Origin: Meandrina meandrites
Lineage: Eukaryota; Cnidaria; Anthozoa; Scleractinia; Meandrinidae
DNA: 64,000 nt
Assembly: GCA_963693305.1 (NCBI GenBank)
Contig: OY855908.1
Span: 8,655,001-8,719,000 of the forward strand
Direction of reading: 5' to 3'
The notes beneath the pieces were generated by a model. The model was not told the origin of the DNA and ran no database searches. It saw nothing but the letters and a program-made list of their open reading frames with translations. The first letter of the stretch is position 1. Each line of letters begins with the position of its first letter. The translations under genes and the position numbers were made by a program. Below are positions 42,624 through 55,488 of the stretch, in pieces.

Positions 42624-45212
42624 ATGGCCATGCTTTTGGAGATAACGGTGTTTTTGATTTGTTCATCGCTAATTTGTTATGGCAAGCATCAATCAGTTGA
42701 TCAATCACTCGAACTAATGGGTAAGTTTATAACTTCACGAAAGACGTCTGTTGCTGGTATTTAAAGTTACCTTTATATCTCAACATCGACTTCATATTTC
42801 GAACATGGTAGAAACAACGTTAGTTTACGAGTTAATGTACAAAATCATTAAGATATTATCGGAGGAGGAGGGGGTGGGCGGTAATTAAGAAAGTAAAGGT
42901 AGCCTGGATGAATGGGTACCGATGGGGGACACAGTTTCACACAAAAACCGTTCAACTGCCATCCTTTTTTTTTTAAATTCAAGGCTCCTTTGTAATCCTG
43001 TAAGTCAACGAAGCATTAATGTAAAAGATTGCGAAGTCCATTCCCTGTCCAGCATAATACTGTTGTTAACACTGACAAGAAGCTACCACCCGTTTCTTTT
43101 GTCTCTTTTCTCTCCTTCCCGTTGCACTGCCTGTTTTTATTAGATCAAGCTATGATATTTTTTAAAAAAGTGGTAGTTCTTTTATTTGCCTGATCATAAA
43201 CGTAATAGGTGAATAGAAAAGAATGCCGACCGTCTCGATCTGGATTACAGTGTTTGAGAAATAGCCATTATTATAGTAGCCTCGGGTTAAATCATTGAAT
43301 AGCTGCTTAGAACGGACAATCAATCTGAAATTTACCTGAGTATATCTACTAAAATCTTGACATATGAATCATATTATTTTAAAAATAGAAACTTGACAAA
43401 CAGAAGTTCACAGTTTATTTTTTAAACGTCTAATACGATCTGGAATCCGAGGGCCACAGGCTTGGCAACCGCAAGACCGCAACTTTCGTTCAAAAAAAGT
43501 CGATTTTCAATGCCTCACATAACAAACAATTTTTTGGGTGCTAGTAAAAAAAACAACAAACAAAAAAACAAATAGCACTTCGTTAAAGTGTCATCAGGAA
43601 GAAACCTTTCAAATGGAAATGCTAAACGTACTTATCCGCAGACTCATTAGGTAAAGCCATATCGAGTCGTAGCTAATCAAATTTGATTCTGGCGATAACA
43701 TAGAGAGATTAAGCACGATGAACGAAAGGCAAAAAATCCACTTCTGCCGTCTGCCGTTAGGCGTTTGTACGTGGAAATGAGTAGGTTTGTGTTTGTCGAG
43801 AATGTGTGATTTTTCACATATTTTTCTGCGGGATATATTTTAGAATTCGATCAAAAGGTAACAAAACGAAAGACAGGCTCGCGTTTGCCGTTTGCCCTAT
43901 AACGCCACGCTCAATCTCTCTATTAACCCAGTGATATTTCGGCTAACTTTATTTCCGACAGCTGTTAGTGTCAAAGGAAATCACTGAACCGATTAAAAAT
44001 TCCTAGTGTCAGAGACAAAAGACAGACACTTAGGCTTACATAGAGTATTATATGATTTATAGTGTCGTATCAGTATGTATCTGTATAGCTGTATCACGCA
44101 CTGAAGACCGAATATTAATTCTATTGCCCGATCTCTTTTTCATTAAAACGCACCGTTAAGTTGGACAAGACAAGAGCAAATTTTTTAATGAATATGTAAT
44201 AACAATACACCAATTGCCGTACCTATACAAATATCTATAGAGACACCTTGGGTTTCTCTTGGATATATATAATATTTATTCGTTACTCGTGTTACTTTTA
44301 TTTAACTGAAAGAGTAAACTATTGCTTAATAGCAAAGGGCACGCTATCTTTTTTTCTCCGGGTTAAGAGAGAAAGCGTGGTGGCCGCTTTAGACTTCAAA
44401 ACAGTTAGTTTTCTCTAAAATTGTAAATCGTTATTGAATTAAGGTGCGAAGCGTCGATTCTTCGAGCGACCCTCTCCCCAGTCTCACTCTCTTCTTTCGC
44501 TCCAGATTCTCGTTTGAAGATCTAGAGCGGGCGGATTCGCAAATAAATACGACAGTTTTGTAGTCTGTGGCCCCCTAAGGCCCTTGGTATGGATGTTTCA
44601 CAGACTGCTAACAAATATATGCATAGAGATGGGTGATACATGTTCGAATTCTTGTTTTGGTAGTGACTGAGAAATACTGGGACGAGCTGGAAGAGCAGGA
44701 CAACGAAAATAACGGAGGTATATAAAGTAACGTTAAATTACAATCGATTATAGTTAAATTTCATTCTTGACCATCCTCTCGCAAACGTCAGCTTGCTGGA
44801 AAAGTATTTAGTATGGTTTGAGAAAGTTAAAAACGTTTTTCTATTAGCACAGGCCAATAATTTATCGTGCAACATGTAAAATAATGAAAATAAAACCCCT
44901 CTAGACTGCAATGTTACTGCCCAGTACATAAATGATCTAACCACAACGACAATGGCTACAGGAATTAACGTCGTTAAAGAAAAGATCTAATGACGAGTAC
45001 AGCAGCACGTGCATTATCCATTTTTTTGCCGTCACACTAACATGACACATAAATTATCACACCTGTAAATACGTCAGTTATATTAATGTTTTTTTTTTTA
45101 ATTTTCGATAGCGGAAATTGTCTGTTGGTTCAATAAAAGAATCCTGAGAGTTGGAGAAAGACTGGGTAACGACTGTGTTTGCAGAAAAACAGGGTTCATT
45201 GTATGCCCATAG
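42624..45212 (+). CDS. Small secreted four-cysteine peptide (half-VWC-like), three exons
   Basis: Exon 1, 42624-42720, begins MAMLLEITVFLICSSLICYG, a clear signal peptide, and ends at a consensus GTAAGT. Exon 2, 44664-44717 (54 bp), encodes an acidic stretch (EKYWDELEEQDNENNG). Exon 3, 45112-45212, encodes AEIVCWFNKRILRVGERLGN then DCVCRKTGFIVCP and a TAG stop. Both introns are phase 1 and the assembled frame is open: 84 codons including the stop. The mature part has four cysteines in a C-x19-C-x-C-x7-C spacing, resembling the first half of a VWC module. The acidic exon 2 may be a propeptide. No multi-domain partner follows. A splice donor and AATAAA near 46052 may serve a 3' UTR. The function is unknown; I recognise no named family. 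Confidence 0.72.
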
Positions 45213-45227
45213 TTATAAAAAAGGTAA

Positions 45228-45515
45228 AGTCTTTGTTGGAACCAAATGGCCCATACAGCCGGAGCTTATCCCAGCTTATGTAAGTTAAGCGACTAGGAGT
45301 ATTTCTGCACCCCCCTGGATGAGATGCTAGTCCATCTCAGGGGCTACCCCCAGCATTATTTCGCCGGTACCCATTTATACACCTGGGTGAAGACAGGCAC
45401 TATGAGAGCAAAGTGTCTTGCCCAAGAACACAACGCAGTGCCCCGGCCAGGGCTCGAATCTGGACGGTTCGATCCTGAGTCCAGCGTGCTAACTATTATG
45501 CCACCGCGCCTCCCC
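45228..45515 (-). mobile_element. tRNA-derived SINE (family 3)
   Basis: Read on the minus strand: GGAGGCGCGGTGGCATAATA, then a B-box-like GATTCGAGCCCTGG, then CTTGGGCAAGACACTTTGCT and ACCCAGGTGTATAAATGGG, the conserved body also present at 63633-63919. It sits directly 3' of the small peptide gene. Confidence 0.78.
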
Positions 45516-47092
45516 CATAGTTATAACAGGTCATGTAGGTCGAATTCCTCGGATCCCAAGGAAAGCGAGCGAGGAAAAACTAGTAGTAATTTAAAGTTCA
45601 ACTAGGTAGGCACTTGGACTAAATCACAGTATAAAGCCAGTCGGTGACCATGAACATAATCATGTTCATGATCTAAAATTTTACTAATTTGGGAATAGGG
45701 GTGCTGCCGGTGGGGAGATTCTGTAGAGCTTGCTGAAGGTCATGTCTTGGAGGCTGGTACAAGTTAAGTAAAACATCAAGTAAACAAGATTCCAAGAAAG
45801 GTCTGCTCGAGACTTGAAGTTTCAATGCGGACTGCATAAAAATAATATCTGGGTTTTGAATGCGAATATAGCAGCTAATCGATGAATATTTGTACATTAC
45901 CTTAATTTAAGTTTCCTTTTCTTACAGCAATGGTTCAGCAATCGTTGGTGACGAGAATGAATTATGTGATCATGGTGATGGACGTGTGACTTCAGGATAA
46001 AGACCAAGCGAAATAATTTTATTCGATTTTCCAACTGAAATTAAATTATAATAAAAACACATGCTGTAACGTTCAATGTGTTTCAGACCAATGCCATCTA
46101 AAAAATAAATAAAATAACCGCGCCGATGGAACTCTCAAACAAAATTAAGATAAAACGTTTTTCGTCACGTTTAAGGAATGTCATCAAATGTAGGATGTTC
46201 AAAGCCCTCGCCTTTTATAACTAGCCGTTCTTCGCGCTAATCCCCACTAACAGAACGCCTGGAACAGCCTGCATCAAATCAAAATCCCAAGATCCTACTA
46301 ACAGTGGCACCGAAGGCAAGCGCCTGAGGAGGTGACCACGAGTAGCATGGTGGGAAACCATTAAAAACGAAAGTGCAGGGTTCGAATTTTAGCCGCTTTA
46401 ACACTTGGAAGGAAGCAGAGAGAAATCTGCCAAAAACCAAATAATTTCCGGCTGGTGAAAAAGGATGAAATGCCCTATTTTCCCAAATGAGAGAACAGTG
46501 TTATAGTTACACGAGGAGACGCTTGGAAGAATGCAATATAAACCGAGCCCTGAAAAGTTCACGTCGCGCGTCGAAGTTTTTCCCAAAATTAATGATGATC
46601 CAAAAATAGGTTATGATTTACACGATACGACTTCCCCGCATGCGACAAGCTAACGACAGGCCTACGACACGACTTAGGCCCGTGGAGGTCGAGTCTTGTG
46701 TGGATGTCGAGTTCCAATTGTATGATTGTATTGAAGTCGACTTTTGTGTGGACATTGCATTGTTGTTTGTGAAGACTTGTGAGTCAACAATAGACATCGA
46801 GTTTTGTGTGACATAAGAGTTCTTGTGCATCTTTCAAAATATATATCAAAATAATATAATTGGCTCTTTTTTTTTGAAAAAAAAGAAAAAATTGGCGACG
46901 GTAAATTCTTTTTTTGAGGTGAAATGAACTTTGAGTAGCAAGCTTTAAGAGTGATTACTGTACTTTATTTTCCAATCGAAGATGGAGATGGCGATAAAAG
47001 AAATAATATTGTAAGCATTTTAAAGTTGAGTTTCCTTAGTTTAGTTGAGATATGCATGAGAAAGGAAAGCACTCTAACACTTCTCTTATTAC

Positions 47093-47098
47093 TTTATT
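47093..47098 (-). terminator. Poly(A) signal of the ZP gene
   Basis: AATAAA on the minus strand about 90 bases after the stop codon at 47188-47190. Confidence 0.6.
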
Positions 47099-47187
47099 TA
47101 AGTTTCATTCCATAGTTAAATTCTTTCAAGCCGAGTTCATACAATCTCGTCTTTCGTTGTCACCAGCGCCGGAGTGAAGACCAACAT

Positions 47188-50100
47188 CTAGCCCTCAGAC
47201 GTCATCAACAACGGAGTGTAGATCGTAGGTTTGCTGGGTTTCTTGCGAGACAACCAAATCATTCCCACAAGGCAAATTGCCGATATCACCGCTAACGAAA
47301 GGATTGCAGGGAGGGTTGCACCTGAAAATTAACAATAAACGATTTATTATGTGTCCTTCAGTGAATACGGCTATCGTTATTTAAAAGGTGGGAATGCGAG
47401 CTAAGCAGTAGCGCCCAGAGATACCAACGCGTAAATAATATTTTTCTTCGTGGATCAAAACGATCGATTTGTCTGTTTGTATGAACCGAAGAAAAAAATT
47501 GTCTTCCAGTGTTTCAGATCTTATTTCGACAAAATGCTTTGCAAAGTTTATTTTTATTCAGGGTGAAGCCTTGTCGAGTGTGATTACTGCAAACAGAACC
47601 GTTGTCTATCTCATGCGAGTCAAACGGTCTACCTTAAATTAACAATGAAATATCTGTTCGAGACAAGTCACAAAAAAATTTATGGATGACGAAAAATGTA
47701 CGATTTTTTTAATCAAATAATGAAGCAGATAATCACAAACCATTGCTAAGTTTGCCTCTACCTTGCACAGTATTATGTTTTCCGTTCATTTCCTTTGCGT
47801 CGTCATCAATTGTCATGGGTCCCTGTGCGAGTGGATACAATTTATCATCACTGTCGACGTTACGTCTTTTTCTGGTTCCCTCGATACATCCTTGGACACA
47901 TCTGGAAATTGGGTTTCCTGCGTCACAGATCCTTATATGGCAGTGGACAAACACGAATGGGTGATCAGCAATGAACTTGAACCCTTCAGTGGTGAATCGG
48001 GAGATGCCAACTTTAGTGGATGGTAAAACACTGGTCGTTTCATCAACAGGGCATCTGCAATTTATGAAGAAGAAAACATTCAATTCTTTTGGCGTGGTGT
48101 ACGATAATGTTTAATTATTATTGGGGGTGGGGGTGGGGTTTACCACTTTAAAAAGGTGGAACAATGCTCTCTGCTAAACGTATGGGCAAGCTGATATGTT
48201 TTTTTTTTTGTGACATACTATTATTCCTTTTGCGTTTTGTACGTTTTTGAATATTAGCTTCCGTGAGTCAATCAACACTTAAATCTCCAAAATATTATAC
48301 TTCAACCTAAGTAGATCTACAATAGCGGTGCAAAAATATATGATTGAATCTCAGCAGTGTGAAAACTTAAGAATTTAAATGATCCATAAATGCGACAAAC
48401 AAAGTGTTTCTTTACAACTTACCCATCCTTGATAAGGTGATATTTAGTAACATGTTGTCGATCCTGGGAGGGCGTGGCGTAACAGTTCTCGGCAAGAACC
48501 GAAAGGTGTTTGTCCTTGGACTTGACAGACGCTTGGAAGTACAAATCCTGCCTTAGTTTGACCTGCACGGGGAAGTCACTTTGAGTGTAAGCCGATGTAA
48601 ACCTGACAAAAATAATCATAAATGCTCATTACTTCATTACTTCACTAAAAGGATTATAGTCCAGAAAATTTAAGGTATTTTTGACAAACATAGGAATATT
48701 TTTTCTCTTTTTTTTTAAGAGCATCGCGCGCACGATCATATTTTTTCAGCGAATGGAAATTTCTTTCTGGTAACAAAGCGTGTGCTGTTGTTGTTGGAAA
48801 CAATGGGAGAATCAACCTTTTAAACGAGATGATAATTAGCCAATGTAAGGCTAGAAATTAAATTGTCTACGTAAGTTGCATAAAGTTAAATTCTCACTAA
48901 CTTGTCATCCGGGAACATGTCCAGAGCAACAGTGAAGTTTCCTTTTCCATCTTCATCAAAGACTAGCTTCCTGGTATCAGGTTTGACTCCAACAGCTGTA
49001 GCATCACCAGAGTTCTTGTAATAACAGCTGAAGGGGATTTCAATCTCGCGAACTCTCGTTATTATGGCATCATCTTTTACTGGGATTTCCAGGACGGTGT
49101 TACTGTAGACTACAGCGCCTTTCTTATGCTTGGCGGTGGTGCCGCAGCCGGTTAATGCAGTCTCAAGGGTGTAATGGGTCTTTGTTTCCTTAGCAACGCA
49201 ACTGACATCTCGCAAGGTCACATGTTCACGGTTCAAACCAAGTAGGAGGGACTTGGGTAAAGTGATTGACATGTCGTTTTTGCGGCATTCTACAGAAACA
49301 CCAGAGGCTGCGAAATACCAACAAACAAGGACGTCTCGTTTGATTATTCCGATTTATATTGTACCACACATCAACCGTTTTCTTACCTGCACACGTTCGA
49401 CGATCTGGCGCCAAATTCAGCTCGGGGTCTGGGCAAGAGCAGCTATAACTACCTTTCGTGTTGGTGCACTTGTGAGAACATCCGCCATTTTGTTTTGCGC
49501 ATTCATTGATATCTGTAAAGGAAGAGTGTATAAGTCAGTGAATCGTTATTTTATCCTGATTCAAACCTATCAAAATCTTCTGTCAATCGCGGACAGCATT
49601 CTGTCTATCCTGCAAACACTGTGTAAGACTGGCTGCCTGCCCTTTTCAACTTTGTAGTTATTTCAGGCAGCCAAACCCCTAATTATTTATTTATACTTAT
49701 AACTATTTTTTTCTCTTTTTGTAAAATATTAAGGGGTAAATAAAGCTGTTGTTGTCGTTGTTGTGATTTTGTTATTTCGCTAAGCACTTCACATTAACTA
49801 TTCAATTACACGTTATTGTACTTATATATCATTCCACTATTGCACCATTTTACCATATTAGTTCACGAGAACGCTCAAAATATGACACGTTTTACATTGT
49901 AGAACAGGGCAAAAAATACGGACGCAAAACGGAGCAACAGAAACGCCGGACAAAACGTCCCAAATGTTGACTTGTTTACGTCCTTGATAGTGGAATAATA
50001 AGTCCCTTATTCGATGGTTTAACATGTAATAAGAGCGGACATTTTACTCATTGCTTGTTTTTTTCCTTGTCCCTACGGGGCACGCAAAATATTTGCGCGT

Positions 50101-53089
50101 ATTGTATGTTAAACCACCGAATAAGGTGTTTATATTAAAGAAATGGATTAAACTGCACAATACCCCGCAAAATAAGTTTCGTCTTATCAAATAAGTTCCT
50201 ATTGTTTCATACCACGTTCTTGGCTCTATGAATCTCATTTGGGGGTATTCTGCAGTTGCTCCAAGGAGGGAAACGATTAACAGCAATAACAGAGTTTCCT
50301 TCTATTGAGCAACTCGCAATTTGGTACCTTTCTCGCAGTTTATTCCTGTGTAGCCAGGAGAACAGGTACATTCATAGCCTTGAAGTGAGCTGCTACAAGT
50401 TGCCTGATGCAGGCAGGGGTTGGGTTCACAGTTGTCAATAGCTGCAATGGATTTTACAAAGGACAAACATTGATACTGTTTGCAAAAAGTCTGAGATTCG
50501 AGGAGAAGTTACTCTTCATAAAAGTATAAAAAGCAATAAGACGTTAAGGTTAGCACTACGCGTCAAATTAAGTTCTCGTGTTTTTGCATTTTTATTTCGT
50601 TAGTAGGTGAATTTTAAGCTCGGTGAATAATGATAAAAATGATACCGTAAAATTCCGGTTATAGGTCCTGGGCTTATACAACTTCGTAAGGGGTTTTGGG
50701 TGGGCTTATAAGCGGAGGGGCTTATATCTGGGGGGGGGGGGGGGGGGGGGAGGGGCTTATAAGCGGAATAAAAAAAACGTTTCGAAACAAGCCACGGAAG
50801 TGTTGATCGAAATACGCATTTAAGTTAAAAAGTCATAATAAAGCAACATTGAGCCTTGTTCAGTACTGTCATCCAGCAGGGGGGGGGGGGGGGGGGGGGG
50901 GCTTATAACCGGATGTATTTTATTGTTTCCAGGTAGATGGGCCTATAACCGGGGGAGCTTATAAGCGGGGGGAGGGGGACTTATAACCGGGATTTTACGG
51001 TATGTTCATTTGTCAAGAGCGTGGGACAAAGTTAAAATTCATCATTTTCATTACTTATTGCACATATGACGCTTTCGACATTGCTGACCCAACAGTATGC
51101 AGGACACGTGAAATATTTATGAACCTAGAAAAATGACCTAGCTCACCAAGAGTCTCTTGTAGCTCAGTGGTTGGAATTCTGGGAGGCCGTAGGTTCGATC
51201 CCCGTCGGGGTCTCAGAAATTTGTCTTTGTCCCACGCTCTTGACAAATGAACATATCATCTTTACCATCTTTCTTATAGTAAAAGCATTTCATTTTCAGA
51301 AAATAAACTCTTATAAAGTAGGTATGACATAATGGATACGAGTGCGCTTCTAGCTTCTTGTGGAGGAATAACAAAACGCCGTCTTCATTTTTACCCTAGA
51401 AATTCCATAAAAGGAAAAAAATCAGTTTTTTTTTTGTTTTACATTAATTTATACTATGATAATGATCATGGGACGTCATTTTTCTCTATCGAATGGCATT
51501 TCAAATAGCATCTCTCTCGTGGCTATGATCTTCATTTAGCTAAGTCAAGAGATAAATATCGAAGGTTTTATTTCCCAGGTTGAAAACTTAAGCTAACCCT
51601 ATGTCGTGGATTACATTATATTTCAATACCTTTCTCACAGTTAGTTCCCGTATATCCAGATGGGCAGGTACATTGGTAGTCGTCAAGCGAACTGTTACAA
51701 ACCGCTTTGTGGAGGCAAGGATTGGGCTTACACTTGTCAACCGCTGTAAAAGATAAGATGTTGTAAGCCTTTAGCAAAAAGGCCTGCCACGATTCACACC
51801 TTTTGGGCGTGAAATGTAAATGCGTACTTTTGCAGTCATGGTACTTTGTTCAGTCAAGCCTCCTGCAAACTAATCATGTTTCAAAATCTCATGACACCAA
51901 AACATGACATTGACAAAAATTAGATACAACTTGATAACGTCTTAACAGAATGTCCTACAAAAATGAAGCACATTTTACCAGTTATTCTTCTAACCATAAC
52001 AACATTTAATTACATCAACATAATGAAAGAACGAAAATTAAGAATCAGTGTTGACTTAGAACCCTTTTTTTCTCAAAGTAATTCTTCTGAACATTCACAA
52101 TGAGAAGATTTCTCAAATACACAAGGACGAAAACTCCGATACTAACCGTGCACAACGTTAGAAATTTGCTCTGCATAATGATATGCAGGTCTATACTAAG
52201 TAGTATCTCATGGTCCTGAATTTTACATAGCTACTTACCTCGCTCTTTAGCTTGCTGCAGGATAAACACGTGGGGCGGATAGCCCAGATCGTTAAAGTCA
52301 TCAAATTCTGTTCTGAGGGAAATATTTGTGCATTCGTAGCATAGTCCGCCACGATTCTCCCACCATTCTATTGCCTTACATTCAAGATTCATGTTAACAC
52401 ACAGTTTTTTACAGTCCTCGGACAGTGGCATGTTACGAGACAAAAACGAATGACCTTCCGCTGTGCACCATTGTGGAGTATATTCTTTCCAAACTGTATT
52501 TGAATAGAAGATATTAAAAATGTTCAGTAGTTGCAATTCACTCAGTAGAGATGAAGTAACGCCTAATTGGAGGAAAAAAATTTTCTACCAAAGAGGATAA
52601 AGTTGTTACGACCAGCGATCGACCAGTTTCAACAGAGAGAAAGAGAGAGAGAACAATTTCTGCAGGGCAAGACAGAGGTACTGAATCCTATTGGATGTTA
52701 CCAGCAAGCAAATTATTGAAAATTAAATCCAGCAATAAAAACATGGCTGACCGTGCGACTGGGTCGATTCGATGTATATTTCACAGTTTTAACATGTGAT
52801 TTGTAAATAAATTTTCTTTGTCCTTGTGAAGTCCGAATTGTTCGACATTTACTATATTTATATTACTATATAAGTTTACTCGTCGATTATGTTTAAGCCT
52901 CGAAAAGAACATGTACATGACTTTTACAAAGATACTAGAACTAGAACTGAAAATGCCTAAGAAACATTAAAAAGAGTCAAAAGTCTACCACTTACTTGGA
53001 GGAGTAGTCAGTACAATTTGAGTTTCAGTTTGAGCAAAGGCTGTGGCTAACATAAATGGTGCCAGGAAAACAACACTTAATATCGACAT
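47188..53089 (-). CDS. Membrane-anchored zona pellucida (ZP) domain protein: PAN-like, 3 EGF, ZP, TM
   Basis: Nine exons on the minus strand: 52996-53089 (signal peptide, [19 protein letters not shown]), 52239-52493 (cysteine-rich PAN-like module), 51630-51743 and 50328-50441 (two EGFs: [11 protein letters not shown]..., [11 protein letters not shown]...), 49387-49512 (calcium-binding [15 protein letters not shown]), 48902-49307, 48423-48602 and 47741-48054 (ZP domain), 47188-47321 (TM helix and tail). Lengths sum to 1,737 bp, exactly 578 codons plus stop, with matching phases at all eight junctions. In the ZP part [13 protein letters not shown] opens ZP-N. After the last cysteines (RCVQGCIEG) comes RKRR at about residues 491-494, a furin-type cleavage site as expected in ZP proteins, then a hydrophobic helix at about 537-558 ([17 protein letters not shown]) and a short basic tail. 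The donor of exon 6 is GTTAGT, chosen because only it keeps the frame. Polymerising extracellular-matrix or membrane-coat role by family. Confidence 0.9.
50608..51020 (-). mobile_element. SINE family 1 fragment split by a MITE
   Basis: AATTTTAAGCTCGGTGAATA...AATGA on the left and TGTTCATTTGTCAAGAGCGT on the right are contiguous in the copy at 26340-26420, showing that the element at 50642-51003 inserted into a SINE tail. Lies in the ZP gene intron between EGF exons. Confidence 0.65.
50642..51003. mobile_element. MITE with GGGCTTATAAGCGG internal repeats
   Basis: Ends ATACCGTAAAATTCCGGTTA and the complement of ATACCGTAAAATCCCGGTTA. TA at both borders is consistent with a TA target. The interior consists of variants of GGGGCTTATAAGCGG, in both orientations, and two long G-runs (about 50730-50750 and 50880-50900). 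Confidence 0.75.
51052..51275 (+). mobile_element. tRNA-derived SINE (family 1)
   Basis: Leader GAAATATTTATGAACCTAGA, head TCTTGTAGCTCAGTGGTTGG with a shortened middle, B box GTAGGTTCGATCCCCGTCGG, body GTCCCACGCTCTTGACAAAT, tail CATCTTTACCATC. In an intron of the ZP gene. Confidence 0.7.
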
Positions 53090-53299
53090 GATCGATGAAG
53101 TAATGCTACTTGCCAACAGCTCGAACTCGAATGAGAAGCTCGAAGTGTCGAAGCAGGGCAGCAGAGCGTCTGAAGACTTTTATGGTGTTCACTTTACCTA
53201 AAAAGCTATCAAGCGAAGCCTTGGAATTTTTTATTGAATTGTGAGATTTAGATAAACAATAAGGCGGGAATTGTAAGCGCCAATCCATCACACTTCAGT

Positions 53300-54825
53300 G
53301 AAACTGTATAAAACTCATTTTTGAACTTGACACTTTGAGCTACAGTACATACGACTAGGAATCATAAAGACGCAGTTTTTTGACAATAGAACAAGCGATG
53401 ATTAAAATGTAGCTCACATTAAGTTCTTTGAGAAGAATACATTTTTTCAGTACACCTTGGAAAAGAAATACCGCGAAACAAAAGCAAATGGAAATATTGG
53501 ATTGCTCTCCATTTTAAAACAGATGAATGATACAATTAAGCGTTACGTAATCCGTTTTGTGCTTGTGTATAACATAACCAAAGCAAAACGAATCAAGGCA
53601 TCTGACATTGTCTTTTTGCTTTCAGGCTTAACACTGAGGATTATTTGAATAACAAGGTGAATCATCGTTATGTTGTCAACCGAACAGCACTTTTCTTACC
53701 TGAACTAAAACTCGAAAGAACAAAGAGTTTTACTTTTCTTTCAAAGGAAAACGCCAATTATTACTATTCCCATGCATCCTGTTTATATCAAGGTTTATTT
53801 TCAAACACATTGCGGCCTTTTACTCCTGAAAAGGAGACGCTTATGAAAAAAAAATCAACAGATTAAAGAAACGTTTTAGGTCATGCGCGGCTTCCCATTG
53901 TGTGAAATCTCCTTAAAAGTCATTATGCGCGCGTGAATATTCGAACAATGATGAATCTGAAAGTCAATGGTCAGGAACAGTTGCAAGTGTAGACGCCTTT
54001 CCGTGTCGCTTTTCACTTGCCTTACTGCAGACAGTTTAGCAACAGGGAATCCGCCCGCCTAGATATTAGGGGTTCGCATTGAAAACTTCCGCTGACCGAG
54101 AAGGTCCACAAGCCTGTATCTAGCTTTACAGACATATATACACCCCATGACATCTGTGAAACACGACAATCCCCCTTCTCTACATGGCATGTTGTTTATT
54201 CTTTCAATATTCGTCCACATCTTAAAACCGAAACAAACATTATATTTGCATTATAGACTGGATATACGATGTCAAGAAAGCTAAGCTTTTCCTCATCTGA
54301 AAATTCTGTGTGAATTAATACCCCCATCCTTTTCCGGGATTCAGGAACATCCAAATTACCTCATTCCCTATTGCTTTCTCCTTGACCTGCTTTTTAATAA
54401 AAAATTCCAAACTAGTCATTAACATTCTTACAGAGAAGCTTGGAAGACGTTCTTACTTGCTCTTTGGCTTTCTTTTATCTGTTTATTATCAGACTCAACC
54501 GTACTGGCTGCTCATTGATTTGTCTGTCTTACATTAGTTCGAGTACAATTGTTTTTTTTTTTAAATTGGCTTATGCACTATCGTTTTTCGTTGCATTTAA
54601 AATGGGAATGTAGAAATCTTTGGCTTTCTGAGGATCGACATTGGCAATGGACTGAGTGAGACTAGGAAACAGTGCTGCCAGAATTTCAAGTCTTTAATCG
54701 TGCCATAACTCAGTCTTAGTATAATGGACATAAAAAAGCACAAGACTATCCATATCATCCCTTTGTTTCTCTTATGACGGAAGCAAATTCTTTATATACG
54801 AGCTTGTGCAATCGCTAGCCAAGCC
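53300..54825. other. Intergenic, no gene recognised
   Basis: AT-rich upstream flank of the ZP gene. Short open frames only, with no domain, RNA gene or repeat I can name. Confidence 0.45.
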
Positions 54826-54963
54826 CTACTCATCTGACATCATTGACAATGGAGAATAGGCAGCGGTTTTGCTTGGTTTCTTGCGAGACAACCAAATCAT
54901 ACCTACATGCAAGGCACATTGCCGATAACACCGCAAGAGATAAGACTGCGGGGAGGGTGGCAC
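54826..54963 (-). pseudogene. Frameshifted copy of the ZP gene's last (TM) exon
   Basis: After a TTTTTCAG acceptor the minus strand reads GATLPAVLSLAVLSAMCLA, closely matching exon 47188-47321 ([19 protein letters not shown]). A 4-bp insertion (GCATGTAGGT where the intact copy has GTGGGA) then shifts the frame. Past the insertion the matching frame resumes [20 protein letters not shown] and its own stop, so the nucleotide homology spans the entire exon. No other ZP exons were found nearby. It marks a former tandem duplicate of the ZP gene. Confidence 0.75.
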
Positions 54964-55252
54964 CTGAAAAAAACAAGCAACTTTTAGTAATACGACTATG
55001 TGGAAATAGTGGAAGGTGGTCGTACTACAAAATTCTCACCACTCCGGAAGCCAATCTGAACGAGTCTGTCTGACACAAATGTCATATCCGGATTTTTTTC
55101 ATAAAAAGATGTCAATTTCACGTTGCGTTTCCCAGGGATTGTAAAAAAAAAAAACCTGCAGCTGGAAGGAGAACATTTTCAGTGGCTTCACACTTGAAAA
55201 CGAGGATCCATATTATTTTGCACTGTAAAAAATTTTTTTCCAATTACATACA

Positions 55253-55488
55253 TGACAATTTCTTTTACAAGCGCGTGTCGTGCTCGAGCTCCAGTCGACC
55301 GTTGCTTCGTCAACGACATCCTTGCTTCCTGGTTGGATTACGATCACCGCAACAAGCCCGCAATGAGGCAGGCTATTGTTTAAGCACAATTACACCGAAC
55401 GATTATCGATCCCGAACAATTCCCTTGGGATTGCTAACAGCTTTTTTTCTACTACATAGAGTCTAATGCGCATGCGCATTAGACTCAA
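55253..55488. repeat. Interspersed repeat ending in a long palindrome, copy 2
   Basis: Same sequence as 29331-29562, ending in the perfect palindrome GAGTCTAATGCGCATGCGCATTAGACTC (28 bp, listed as a unit because each half is 14 bp). Its inner part begins the tandem segment carrying the methyltransferase copies. Confidence 0.75.

Noticed and set aside
45112..45212. Small peptide as a coral SCRiP-type cysteine-rich protein or toxin
   Set aside because: SCRiPs have eight cysteines. This core has four in a half-VWC spacing and shows no toxin-family pattern I can recognise.
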